Source: Basidiobolus heterosporus B8920 | Taxonomy: Eukaryota; Basidiobolomycota; Basidiobolomycetes; Basidiobolales; Basidiobolaceae | Assembly: GCA_000697455.1 (NCBI GenBank) | Contig: JNET01031248.1 | Span: forward strand, 1 to 11,593 | Length of the DNA stretch: 11,593 nucleotides | Direction of reading: 5' to 3' | Shown here: positions 1 through 9,112 of the stretch, piece after piece | Layout of the letters: every line of letters starts with the position of its first letter | Numbering within the stretch: the stretch's first letter is position 1 | Translations under genes and position numbers: made by a program | The notes under the pieces: model-generated | The model's input: only the letters and a program-made list of their open reading frames with translations | Database searches by the model: none | Told to the model about the DNA's origin: nothing

Positions 1-818
1 ATGACCAATCAATCACTCTGATTATATCAAGAAATCACCATTGATTTGATCATTTAAATGAAGATTAATCAATTTTACCTAGTAATCAAATCACTATGAT
101 TTAATAAAGAATATATTAGTTGCTTATTTCTACTACATAAGGGACAGTAAGCTTTTATGAATAAAGCATTCCAAGTATCTAACCATCTAACCATCAAACT
201 ATCCAAGTATCACAGTATCTACCTATGAAACTATCAACCTATTAGCAAAATCTTCAGCTAATCAAAGAGCACACATTTAGGAGTACTGGGAAGTACAGGT
301 GATAGATCAACTTAGCTGTGATTCTATAAGCTATCCTTCTTCCTGGTACTCACAAACTACTTGCCTTGCTCTTGTGAACAAACACATTCTATCAGATATT
401 ACCTTGAACACTATTTTACTTGCTCAGAAGGACCCAGACTCAGTTTTCTTGACCTTTAGTCAGCTCAAACCAAGCTACTTCTGCTACCCATGATTAGATC
501 AGTTTCCTCTACTCTAAAGTCAGATCTTCAGGAATCCTATAGAAGACTCAGCATCTCAAGAACCTGTTTGATAGGCTTGGTGTTACTACTTCCTATCAAT
601 ATAGTGAGCCCCAGTAAGTATAAAATCAGCTCAACTGGTAATTTGTAAGGATTGTTTCTAAGGACACTTGGAATCAATTAACCTCCCTACATTACCCTTC
701 ACAAAAACAACCAGAAGACAACTTCACTATTTCAGAAAAGAGATTACCACACCCAGTGAGCAAGCCACATCTACTTGAGACTCAGGAAGGATCAACTTGG
801 TATCCCTACACCCTGACA
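1..818 (+). repeat. Gypsy 5' LTR, left end outside the window
   Basis: The right boundary is placed at 818, where the LTR ends in TGACA and a primer-binding site follows at once. It is confirmed independently by an inverted copy at 11496-11593, which matches 721-818 and stops at exactly the same base. The left terminus is not seen, so the LTR is at least 818 bp long. The segment holds short direct repeats of the type ATCTAACC/ATCCAAGT at about 176-230. Those pyrimidine- and AT-rich stretches are probably upstream promoter sequence. No coding sequence is supported here; the open frame at 299-493 has no recognisable homology. Confidence 0.75.
619..625 (+). promoter_or_regulatory. TATA-like box in the gypsy 5' LTR
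   Basis: TATAAAA lies about 195 bases before the LTR end. That is a sensible place for the pol II promoter that drives the genomic RNA of an LTR element, and would put the start of R near 650. No experimental signal is available, and a seven-base AT motif can occur by chance in this AT-rich DNA. Confidence 0.35.
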
Positions 819-840
819 TGATTGGCACCCAATCTGGGGG
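819..840 (+). other. Gypsy primer-binding site
   Basis: Just inside the LTR end is TGGCACCCAATCTGGGG (823-839). It starts with TGG, as expected for pairing with the CCA 3' end of a tRNA primer, and the TGGCNCCCA pattern is typical of gypsy elements. The few bases between the LTR end and TGG are common in this group. The tRNA species was not identified. Confidence 0.7.
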
Positions 841-869
841 GCTCATGTGAAACTTTTACTCCAATAATT

Positions 870-990
870 CTCCACTAGAGAATTCACCATCTGCTTATCA
901 GCTACTGTTTAAAAATCTCCACTAGAGAATTCACAAACTGCCTATCAACTACTGCTTGAAAATCTCCGCTGGAAAACCTATCAACTGCTT
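870..990 (+). repeat. 47-bp tandem repeat in the gypsy leader
   Basis: Units begin at 870, 917 and 964, each starting CTCC(A/G)CT. The first two are 47 bp and strongly alike, sharing CTCCACTAGAGAATTCAC at their starts. The third is partial and more diverged. The array sits between the primer-binding site and the gag start at 1040, in the untranslated leader where packaging or dimerisation signals usually lie. Whether it has that role is unknown. Confidence 0.8.
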
Positions 991-1039
991 TTCAACAACA
1001 CAACTTACAATATATCACTCAACTTTACCCAACTCAACA

Positions 1040-1860
1040 ATGACTTCCTTACCACCACTGCTATCTCCTGGTGCTCCTCAGTTAAGTGGCCAAAATGTAG
1101 ACAGCTTTCTCTTCAAGTGGGAGAGACTTTGCAAGATGTGTTCACTTTCACCTGATGAAACAGCTGAGAACTTCCCATACTACTGTACTGATGATAGCAC
1201 CAACAAAATTCTCCAACATCCACAATAACCTACTGATTGGCCCACAATGAAGCAGTACTTATCCAATGTGTGTGGCAAACCTATGGTGCTATATGGAATT
1301 GAGAATCGTAGAGCGTTTGCTGACTTTATCCAGAAATACAAAGATATGGGGACATCTCTGCTTGACTCAATCCCTATGACTGACTATACTATGGCTATGG
1401 TGCTTTCTGAAGCCTTGCCTAGGGATTTTCTTCTATAGAGTGATAAGAAGGCCCTAAAGCATCCGTTGTTGGGAGTTCCCTCATTGAGAGATCTGAAGAA
1501 CGAACTACTTGTCACTAAGAAATACTCAAAACCCGTAAAACTATCAAGTACCCATTAGCACAAAGTTACAAATCAGCCCAGTCCTAAGCCAACCTCCTCA
1601 GTTAAGCAAAAAGTTGACTTTCTGACCAATGCACTATATAAACTATTTCTTAGAATTGAAGGAGTTCCTGACAGAATTCCCAATACAATTTGGCAAAGTT
1701 GTGTATGGTGCAATTCTCCATATCACTCAAGAAGAGATTATCAAGAACTCCAAAAACTTTTCAGGGAAGGAGTTGTCACTATTGACAAAGAAGGCTTCAT
1801 TGTCAATAAAGAAGGAAGAAGATTACCAACCAACTTCAGCAGAGGAGGAATGAAAGATCT
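1040..1860 (+). pseudogene. gag: Gypsy gag remains (capsid and zinc-knuckle region)
   Basis: The ATG at 1040 opens a peptide starting MTSLPPLLSPGAPQLSG, a typical gag beginning for fungal gypsy elements, followed by a segment resembling the capsid-type retrotransposon gag domain. Near 1700-1741 a Cys-Val-Trp-Cys...His segment is a relict CCHC zinc knuckle, which binds the element's RNA in working copies. After it comes a Lys/Glu-rich linker to about 1860. The region is broken in several places and is a fossil. The gag call rests on position and pattern rather than strong sequence identity. Confidence 0.65.
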
Positions 1861-2064
1861 TTACTACAAATCCAGCAAAACAACTTGCAAGATTACACTT
1901 GAAAATCACCTGCACCCAAGCAGCTCAGCACAAGAGACCATTTCATCTCTATTGCCAACAGGTGACTACTCAGCTGCTACATATATTATCAAAAGAAACT
2001 TAACACCTGACGCACAGACTAGCCATCATTATCATATTGGGGAACACTTAGCTGCAAAAACCTA

Positions 2065-2246
2065 ATGCCTATTGAGAAAACCTGGAAATGGAACATGTGT
2101 GATGCCAACTCTGGGAGTACCGTGCTACTTAGTGTAATCCATAATTTCCCTATTGAGATCCATGGAATTACTGCGACAGTAAAAGTCTTTGTCTTTCAGA
2201 AAGCAAACTTTGACCTACTTTTAGGAAGACCTTGGGAATCTGCTAC
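2065..2246 (+). pseudogene. Gypsy aspartic protease remains
   Basis: The peptide has a DANSGS segment where retroviral-type proteases carry their active-site region, and ends with FDLLLGRPW (2209-2235), the LLGRPW signature characteristic of gypsy proteases. This enzyme cuts the gag-pol polyprotein. The domain is interrupted at its end by the X solo LTR at 2247, and gypsy pol sequence continues at 3624. It is a fossil. Confidence 0.75.
2243..2246. repeat. Target-site duplication of X copy 1, left
   Basis: CTAC here matches CTAC at 3624-3627. Reading the gypsy protease across the site with one copy of CTAC gives continuous protein wording on both sides, which supports this exact insertion point. 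Confidence 0.75.
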
Positions 2247-3623
2247 TGTTGTGTAGTGGCATGTTTTGATAAGAAAAGAGATCCAGATAGAGTGCAAGTG
2301 TGATACCACAACTTGTTATCAGCAGTAGCTGAATTTTGTATTGGCAGAATATTGATACTGATAGTAAGTATACAAACCTTTCCAAAAAAATGGAATCAAT
2401 AGAATAATAGCTTTCAGAAGATGTGCCAATGATGCAAATTTCTTCAGCTAGAAGTCTGGTCAATGACACAGAGCACTACAGTGTTCTATAGGGAAGTTGA
2501 GTTTCTATAGACAACCACAGATAATAGACAGGGTTTAACAACCATTGAGATGACTAAGAGCAAGTACTTATAGCTAAAACAACTGTAATCTGATCCTGAA
2601 CAGTGTACTGTGATATGTAGAGAAGCTTGTTGTCTAGGCCCAAATGAAGAGGGTACCTGCCTTTTGACTTCAGAGCAAAGATAATGTTTTGTAAAGACAC
2701 TCTAGAAGAGTGAACAAGTCTCATAGTTGATCTTTAAATTGCAGGTCTTCCTTGTTTCAAAAACTATCCAGAAGTTGCAACTTTAAACCTTAATAACTCA
2801 ACAAGTTCAAGCACTAAAGTCCTATCTAAAGATGTCTTTAGATAGAGAAAGATAAAGAAAGTAAAAGAAAGTCCTTAGGAAGGAAGGTGTTTGCTGACCA
2901 AGTGAATATCCTTAAGTAAAGAAGTCTTTCTTTGTTTCTTTAGGCTAAAGATGTGAAATATGTCTCTTTAGGCTTGTAAAGAAATCTGTTGAGCTGTCTT
3001 TCACCTTAAGAAAGGAAGGGATGGTAGAAACAAGATGTCTTTACTGCAAAGGTAAAGTTTATGTTTTAGATTTGTGGATGGAGAGGAAAGAAATTATTCA
3101 ATCAAACAATCTGTTACCCTAATGATTTGGTACATACTTATACAATTTAGAACATGAGGCAATTTTGAAGGCCAATAGATTGTATGATAATCATCCGCAC
3201 AATCTGAAACTTGGCCATGTCAGACACCTATCATTGGTCAAGTGCTGTTTCAAATCTGAAGTGACTTCATTGGCTAGATCAAAAGTTATGGACATTTTAG
3301 TGTAGTCAATTTCTTGGCGGTCAGTGATTGGTGATAGCATTTTATCATGTGAGATCTAATTTCTGAGTCCCATATCTCGCCCAATAATGGTCCGATTCTG
3401 ATGAAACAACTTTCATTGGATAGCCACAAATCTGGGTTATAACACACTAGAGGATGATATTCCATAGTACATTCCTGAATGTGTACGCTCAGTTTGAAGT
3501 TGTAAGTAATTGTCATGATCACAGTTAGGTAATAAAGATTTAGGTTAGTACTAATATAATAAAAGATATAGAAATCACCTGAAGGAACTGTAAGTGCTTT
3601 GAGAATCAGTTCTCAACACTACA
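2247..3623 (+). mobile_element. Solo LTR of family X, copy 1, inserted in gypsy pol
   Basis: This 1377-bp block is nearly identical to 7620-8995. It begins TGTTGTGTAGTGG and ends AACACTACA, so it has LTR-type TG...CA ends plus a partly inverted TGTAGTG/CACTACA pair. CTAC flanks it on both sides (2243-2246 and 3624-3627), a clean 4-bp target duplication. The same gypsy pol gene is found on both sides, so this is a self-contained insertion and not one end of an element spanning 2247-8995. No gag or pol is present inside. It carries a strong short hairpin and many CTTTAG/CTAAAG motifs. The orientation shown is arbitrary. The family is unknown; a non-autonomous element of another kind is a weaker alternative. 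Confidence 0.8.
2822..2845. repeat. Perfect 11-bp hairpin in X copy 1
   Basis: CTATCTAAAGA (2822-2832) and TCTTTAGATAG (2835-2845) are exact reverse complements with a two-base loop. The same structure stands at 8195-8218 in X copy 2 with one arm difference. It sits in a cluster of CTTTA/TAAAG motifs that runs to about 3020. Confidence 0.8.
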
Positions 3624-3627
3624 CTAC
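3624..3627. repeat. Target-site duplication of X copy 1, right
   Basis: This is the right partner of the CTAC duplication at 2243-2246. It directly follows the ACA end of the solo LTR. Confidence 0.75.
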
Positions 3628-4990
3628 CAGAGTAAAGACTGTTGATCATGCCGATGTTTCAGTATGGTACACTATCTTTGGAGATAACCCAGGACTTATG
3701 TCTACATTTTGTGGAGTACCTGCAAACCATGCTAGGATCCAAACTTTCCACTGTCCAGCTGCTATCACACCCAACTCACATACTGAAGACCAAGATGAAT
3801 ACTATGCTGAGGCTTAACATATTCTCTGTGACTTGCTAAGTGAGAAGCAACAGGAATCCCTGGCCAAGGCACTATATAAACCTGTTGCTAAGAAGATTAA
3901 ATGTTTACTTCTACCTATAAGTGATGGTTCAAGACCTGCTGATCTTGGGCATAGCATTCTGCCAGAATAACCTACTATCACCCCTAGACTAGCCTCAGAC
4001 CAACTGGCCAAATTACAAATCGGAGATGGTAACCTTGCAACTGCAGAAAAGAAGCTATTTACCTCAATGATTAATAGACATGACAAAGCATTTGCCTATA
4101 ATGATGCTGAGATGGGAGTATTGTGGCCAGAGGTTGAAAGACCTATCAGGATACATACTGTTCCATATGTTCCTTGGTCTTTCAAGCCTTATCCACTACC
4201 TAGAGGACTTAAGCCAGCTATTGAAAAACTACTCAAAGACAAACTAGCTGCTAGTATACTTGAGCCATATCTATGGACTTTATGCAAGCCAATGTTTTGT
4301 TACCAAGAAGAAGAATGGAAAACTCAGGTATTTCTAAGACATGCAACCTGCCAATGCTTTTACAATTTGAGATGCTGCCATACAACCAAATATTGACAAA
4401 TCTGCTGAACACTTTGCTGGAGCATGCATCTACTTTACCCAGGACCTTTACTCAGGTTATGACCAAATCCCTATCAACAAAACTTCAAGAGACATGTTTG
4501 GACTTCAAACTCCACTCTGACTGTTTAGGATGACTAGTGTTAGTCAAAGAGCTTCAGTTGCCCAATTGGAACACTTTATCATCCATGTCCTCTACAAGCT
4601 CATACCTGACAAAGTTGCAGTGTTTGCTGATGACATTGGCATCAAAGGACCAAGAACCAAGGATGAGACTGAAGTACAGCCAGGAGTACACAAATTTATC
4701 TTTGAACATATACAAGATAATGACAAGATATTACCTGCCATAGAAGATGCTGGACTCACTATTAGTGAGGACAAAACCTCTTTTAGCATATCTGAGATCA
4801 CAATTGCGGGGCAAAGATGCAATGCCCAGGGAAGAATGCCAGGCTTATCTAAGATAGACAAGATCACCAATTGGCCTATGCCTACCAAGCTTACCCAAGC
4901 AAGAGGATTTGTTACTGCATGTGAATTCTTCAAAATCTGGATCCCACAATTCTCAGAAATTTCTGAGCCTATATCCCAACTTCAAAGAAA
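3624..4990 (+). pseudogene. pol: Gypsy linker and reverse transcriptase remains
   Basis: After the solo LTR the pol gene resumes. The linker before RT contains wording typical of fungal gypsy elements (PIRIHTVP, about 4141-4164). The RT fingers/palm region includes SGYDQIPI (4452-4475) and the polymerase active-site motif FADDIGI (4623-4643), whose two aspartates bind the catalytic metal ions. The thumb/connection region, including GPHQEEAMQELK (about 5011-5046), leads into RNase H. This enzyme copies element RNA into DNA inside cytoplasmic particles in active relatives. The region is broken several times and is a fossil. Confidence 0.9.
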
Positions 4991-5049
4991 GAACATTCCA
5001 TCTGAATGGGGACCTCACCAAGAGGAAGCCATGCAAGAACTGAAAGATG

Positions 5050-5590
5050 CACTTACATCTTATCCAGTCTGAAAGCCACTTGACTACACTGATCCTACCA
5101 GACCACCTATGCTTACTGTGGACTCAAGCCCTATTGGAGCTTGAGCCTTTCTTGGCCAAAATGATGAGAATGGCAATCACTATGCCTGCAGATATGAAAG
5201 CTGCCTATTTAATCCAAGAGAACAAGGATACTGGCAATTCAAACAAGAACTACTTGGAGTAGTCAAAATGATTAAGAAGCTTAAGTCATACCTCTATATG
5301 ACCCACTTTATATTGGAGACTGATGCTCAACCACTCATTGGAATGATCAACAAGCCAGACTTACCTGATGATGCCACCAATAGATGGATGGCTTAGCTGA
5401 AGATGCTTGACTTTGAGGTTATCCACATACCATCCAAGGCCAATGTTGTTACTGATGGGCTATCCAGAATGGGACCTCAACATAATCAACTACCCCCTGA
5501 TGAAGACATTGATGAACTTCTTGATGCAGACATAAGACAGGTCAATGCAACCCCAAATTATGTGAATCCCTGGCATGACATTATGTAGTA
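5050..5590 (+). pseudogene. Gypsy RNase H remains
   Basis: Landmarks in order are the LTVDSSP segment (about 5110-5130), the GYWQFKQELLGVV helix region (about 5227-5265), FILETDAQPLIGM (about 5308-5346) and the end motif DGLSRMGP (about 5455-5478). The last is the familiar NxxxDxLSR ending of gypsy RNase H. The domain removes the RNA strand during reverse transcription in active elements. It directly follows RT and precedes integrase, the normal gypsy order. It is a fossil. Confidence 0.85.
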
Positions 5591-5739
5591 CCTTGAGACA
5601 CTTCAGGAACCTCATGACATGTCCATTGATGGCTTCAAAAGATTATGTAAGAAAGCCAACCACTACTTGCTCAGAAAGGGAGTTTATACAAGAGAGGAAA
5701 GAATGATTGTGTCCCTAAAAGAGTAGGCACCCAGTCTGA

Positions 5740-6640
5740 AGAGCAACTAAAGGTAACAATACATTCACATGAAGGAGAAACAGGAGGACACCAAGGCAAA
5801 GAAGCAACATTGTTCACAACTGCACTCAGATATACTGGCCAAAGCAATGTGATGATGTCAGACACTATGTGGAAACTTGTGATATATGCCAGAAGAGATC
5901 ACCAAAGAGATATGAGGAACCATTGTTTCCTACCTACACCCCAATCTTATGGACTAAAGTGGGAATAGACCTTGTTTATATGCCACCTGCTGGAAACAAG
6001 AGGTATTTGATTGTTGCAAGAGGTGATCTTAGTAGATGGGTTGAGGCTAGAGGTCTCCCTAAGAAGAAAGCTGACACAATATGGTAGTTTATACATGAAG
6101 AACCTAAGACCTGCTATGGAATTGTACAACAAATCACTGCCAATAGTGGAGAGCTAATGTCAAAAACTATCCAAGACTTATGTGCAAAACACATGATCCA
6201 CTTAGCTCTCACAATGGCGTACCATCCTTAAGCTAATGGGATGATTGAAAGAAGATATGGATCTTTGGTAAACTCAATTGTCAAATCATGTAATGGCAAA
6301 CTAAACCTATGGCCCCAGAAACTTTGCCTTGCAATGTGGGCAGACAGAAATACTGCTAAAAGAACTACTGGAATGTCACCCTTTAGACTTATATTTGGAC
6401 AAGACTGCATCTTACCTATTGAGCTATGTACACCAAGCTGGAATACTTTCATGTTGAATCAAGCTATGACGGCAGAAGACCTATTGACAAATTGCATTGC
6501 TCAGCCAGACCAACATACCTTACCAAATTACCCAAGTAATAGGAAATGAAACCTACTATGTTTCTGAATTAGATGGCACTAAGCATAAGTTACCATTGGC
6601 TGGGAATAGACTTAAACTACTTAAGTCAAGACAGACAATT
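5740..6640 (+). pseudogene. Gypsy integrase remains
   Basis: The N-terminal zinc-binding region is seen as HSHEGETGGHQG near 5764-5799, then a YWP segment and CDICQKR (about 5878-5898), the Cys-X2-Cys half of the HHCC finger. The catalytic core shows GIDLVYMPP (about 5963-5989, first acidic residue) and ANGMIERRYG (6235-6264), whose glutamate at 6247-6249 is the last of the D,D-35-E set. A C-terminal tail runs to about 6640, and no chromodomain is recognisable. The enzyme joins element DNA to the host chromosome in active relatives. This copy is broken. Confidence 0.85.
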
Positions 6641-6680
6641 TAATCTGAATTAAAGAGCTTGTAATCCAAATTTAAAAGCT

Positions 6681-6695
6681 AAAGAGGGGGGTGGA
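6681..6695 (+). other. Gypsy polypurine tract
   Basis: AAAGAGGGGGGTGGA is a purine run directly followed by TGTAGTGG at 6696. A purine run abutting a TG LTR start is the expected primer for plus-strand DNA synthesis in LTR elements and marks the end of the gypsy internal region. Confidence 0.8.
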
Positions 6696-7619
6696 TGTAG
6701 TGGGGTTGCAATGCTACACACTGACAGCTTGAGTTCCTTATCTTATATGACCTTATTTAACCAGTTTATGATTACTATTCTTTACTATTAGTATTATCCC
6801 TGTCTTACTTAGCTATATTTCTATTCACTTGCAGATCCCAAGATTTTCCTAAAGGCTACTGGAATGCTCTACAATATTCCAGATCATAAATCTGTACTTG
6901 ATTCTACTTACCATCAAGTAGGGTTGTTATCTTTGTGAACTAGAAGGGATGCTTGATAAAAAAGACTTCAGAAGACATCGCTTGTTCTTTCACTTTGACT
7001 TGCAATTGCAGTCTTCCTTGCTTCAAAAACAATCCAGAAGTTGCAACTTTAGACCACAATAATAAACTTGCTCTAAACATCAAATTCTTATATAAAGCTG
7101 TGAGTCTTTAAGTATAAATGTCTTTAAAAATGTCTTTTACTTAAAGAAGGGAGGGAAGGTAGAAACTATATGTCCTCTACTGCCAGGTACAGCTTATTCA
7201 GAGTTGTGAAAGACTTAAAAAGAGATTCATCATCTGTGCCCTAGAAAACAGATAAGTGTATGTACTCTTTGTTGATTGACTAATCACTATTGATACAGCT
7301 TTGATGACCTATAAAATGCTAACAGGTAAACCTAAGAAGCTGATATTTAGCTGACATAAAGCTCACATACTGTTTTAGAGATGGAGAAAATAAGAAGTGA
7401 TTTGATTAGTTGAATCAAAAGTTGTAGGCATTTGATTTTTGATCAGCAATAGTCACCTTATTTAAGCTTTCCAATTTAGGCTCAAGACACTTGATCATTT
7501 CATAACTCGGCCAAAAATGACTCAAATGAGATGTACTTTATACCATTGAATAGCCAAAATGTAGGGCTACAATAACAGTATGCTGATGTAATACTGTAAG
7601 GTCTGGCTGCTTTCCATGT

Positions 7620-8995
7620 TGTTGTGTAGTGGCACGTTTTGATAAGAAAAGAGATCCAGATAGAGAGCAAGTGCAATACCACAACTTGTTATTGGCAGTA
7701 GCTGAATTTTGTACTGGCAGAATATTGATACTGATAGTAAGTATACAAACCTTTCCAGAAAAATGGAATCAATAGAATAATAGCTTTCAGAAGATGTGCC
7801 AATGATGCAAATTTCTTCAGCTAGAAGTCTGGTCAATGACACAGAGCACTACAGTGTTCTATAGAGAAGTTGAATTTCTATAGACAACCACAGATAATAA
7901 ACAGGGTTTAACAACCTTTGAGATGACTAAGAGCAAGTGCTTATAGCCAAAACAACTGTAATCTGATCCTGAACAGTGTACTGTGATATGTGGAGAAGCT
8001 TGTTGTCCAGGCCCAAATTAAGAGGGTACCTGCCTTTTGACTTCAGAACAAAGATAAAGTTTTGTAAAGAGACTCTAGAAGAGTGAACAAGTCTTATACT
8101 TTAGCTTTAAATTGCAGGTCTCCCTTGTTTCAAAAACTATCCAGAAGTTGCAACTTTAAACCTCAATAACTCAACATGTTCAAGCACTAAAGTCCTATCT
8201 AAAGATGCCTTTAGATAGAGAAAGATAAAGAAAGTAAAAGAAAGTCCTTGGGAAGGAAGGTGTTTGCTGACCAAGTGAATATCCTTAAGTAAAGAAGTCT
8301 TTCTTTGTTCCTTTAGGCTAAAGATGTGATATATATCTCTTTAGGCTCGTAAAGAAATCTGTTGAACTGTCTTTGACTTAAAGGAAGGAAGGGATGGTAG
8401 AAACAAGATGTTGTTACTGCAAAGGTAAAGTTTATTCTTTAGATTTGTTAATGGAGAGGAAAGAAATAATTGAATCAAACAATCTCTTACCCTAGTGATT
8501 TGGTACATACTTATACAATTCTGAACATGAGGTAATTTTGGAGGCTAATAGATCGTGTGATGATCATCCGCGTAAGCTGAAACTTGGTCACGTCAGACGC
8601 CTACCATTGTTCTAGTGCTGTTTCAAATTTGAAGTGATTTCATTGGCTGGATCAAATGTTATGGGCGTTTTAGTGCAATCAATTTCTTGGCGGTCAGTGA
8701 TTGGTGATAGCATTTCATCAGGTGAGATCTAATTTCTGCGCCCCATATCTCGCCCAATAATGATCCGATTTTGATGAAACAACTTTCATTGGATAGCCAC
8801 AAATCTGGGCTATAGCATACTAGATGATGGTATCCCGTAGTACATTCCTGAATGTGTGCTCTCAGTTTGAAGTTGTAAGTAATTGTCTTGATCACATATA
8901 GGTAATATAGATTTAGGTTAGTACTAATATAATAAAAATATAGAAATTGCCTGAAGGAACTGTAAGTGCTTTGAGAATCAGTTCTCAACACTACA
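7620..8995 (+). mobile_element. Solo LTR of family X, copy 2
   Basis: This 1376-bp block is the partner of 2247-3623, in the same orientation and with the same ends (TGTTGTGTAGTGG...AACACTACA). Over the first 560 bases I count roughly 26 differences, about 95% identity; this is a hand count and approximate. Flanks are ATGT (7616-7619) and ACGT (8996-8999), consistent with a 4-bp target duplication in which a CpG site has since changed. It lies inside an older LTR of a related family. It holds no gag or pol. Confidence 0.8.
8195..8218. repeat. Hairpin in X copy 2
   Basis: CTATCTAAAGA (8195-8205) is followed after TG by CCTTTAGATAG, the same hairpin as at 2822-2845 with one arm base changed. 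Confidence 0.7.
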
Positions 8996-9112
8996 ACGTT
9001 GCATTTCAAATATCTGCAATTATCTTGGTTGTAGCAATATGTTAAGTCTTAATACTAGTGATGATAGGCTGAAAGTATTTGTATCTGTATGAAATCCAAT
9101 TTCAACACTACA

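Larger units (their letters stand above)
1..6695 (+). mobile_element. Ty3/gypsy LTR retrotransposon, broken, with a nested solo LTR
   Basis: This is a fossil gypsy element: 5' LTR (cut by the window edge), primer-binding site, leader, gag, protease, reverse transcriptase, RNase H, integrase and polypurine tract, in the order protease-RT-RNase H-integrase that defines Ty3/gypsy. The 3' LTR would start at 6696 and is treated separately because its identity is unclear. Without the inserted 1377-bp LTR and its 4-bp duplication, the internal part (819-6695) is about 4.5 kb, which is reasonable for the family. The coding region is heavily decayed, with at least a dozen breaks, so the copy is old and cannot be active. 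The pol wording resembles gypsy elements common in mushroom-forming basidiomycetes; that is recognition by eye, not a search. Confidence 0.9.
6696..9112 (+). mobile_element. Composite LTR region: gypsy 3' LTR start merging into an older X-related LTR
   Basis: The left end (TGTAGTGGGGTTGCAATGC) lies directly after the polypurine tract, so it should be the gypsy 3' LTR start. From about 6920 to 7619 and 8996 to 9112, however, the sequence is a diverged relative of family X. Shared blocks include CCAGAAGTTGCAACTTTA (7033-7050), a GGTAGAAAC segment, a TCAAAAGTT segment and a right end reading CAACACTACA (9103-9112). X copy 2 splits it at 7620-8995. Without that insert it is about 1.04 kb. The join between gypsy-type and X-type LTR cannot be placed exactly within about 6750-6920. 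It may be one LTR of a family related to X, or two fused remains. Confidence 0.6.

Noticed and set aside
176-230. CRISPR-like or satellite array of ATCTAACC/ATCCAAGT units
   Set aside because: The units are short, imperfect and few, with no regular spacers. They are simple low-complexity repeats inside the LTR.
299-493. Possible small gene of 64 codons near the left edge
   Set aside because: It lies within the gypsy LTR and has no domain. A chance open frame is the simplest reading.
2221-2469. Minus-strand open frame of 82 codons, also present in the second X copy (7567-7842)
   Set aside because: It is open in both copies mainly because the copies are about 95% identical. The peptide has no recognisable domain and in each copy runs out of the LTR into unrelated flanking sequence.
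3286-3522. Minus-strand open frame of 78 codons repeated at 8659-9009
   Set aside because: It again lies inside the solo LTR near its end. Length is within chance for closely related repeats, there is no known domain, and the start differs between copies. Comparing synonymous and other changes over many copies would be needed to take it further.
3814-4086. Minus-strand open frame of 90 codons, and a similar one at 4592-4933
   Set aside because: Both are antisense shadows of the gypsy RT region, which has clear motifs on the plus strand.
2247-8995. One large element with the two X blocks as its terminal LTRs
   Set aside because: The blocks are in direct orientation, but the same gypsy pol gene lies on both sides of the first block with its own CTAC duplication, and the outer flanks of the pair do not match. 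Two separate solo LTRs explain it better.
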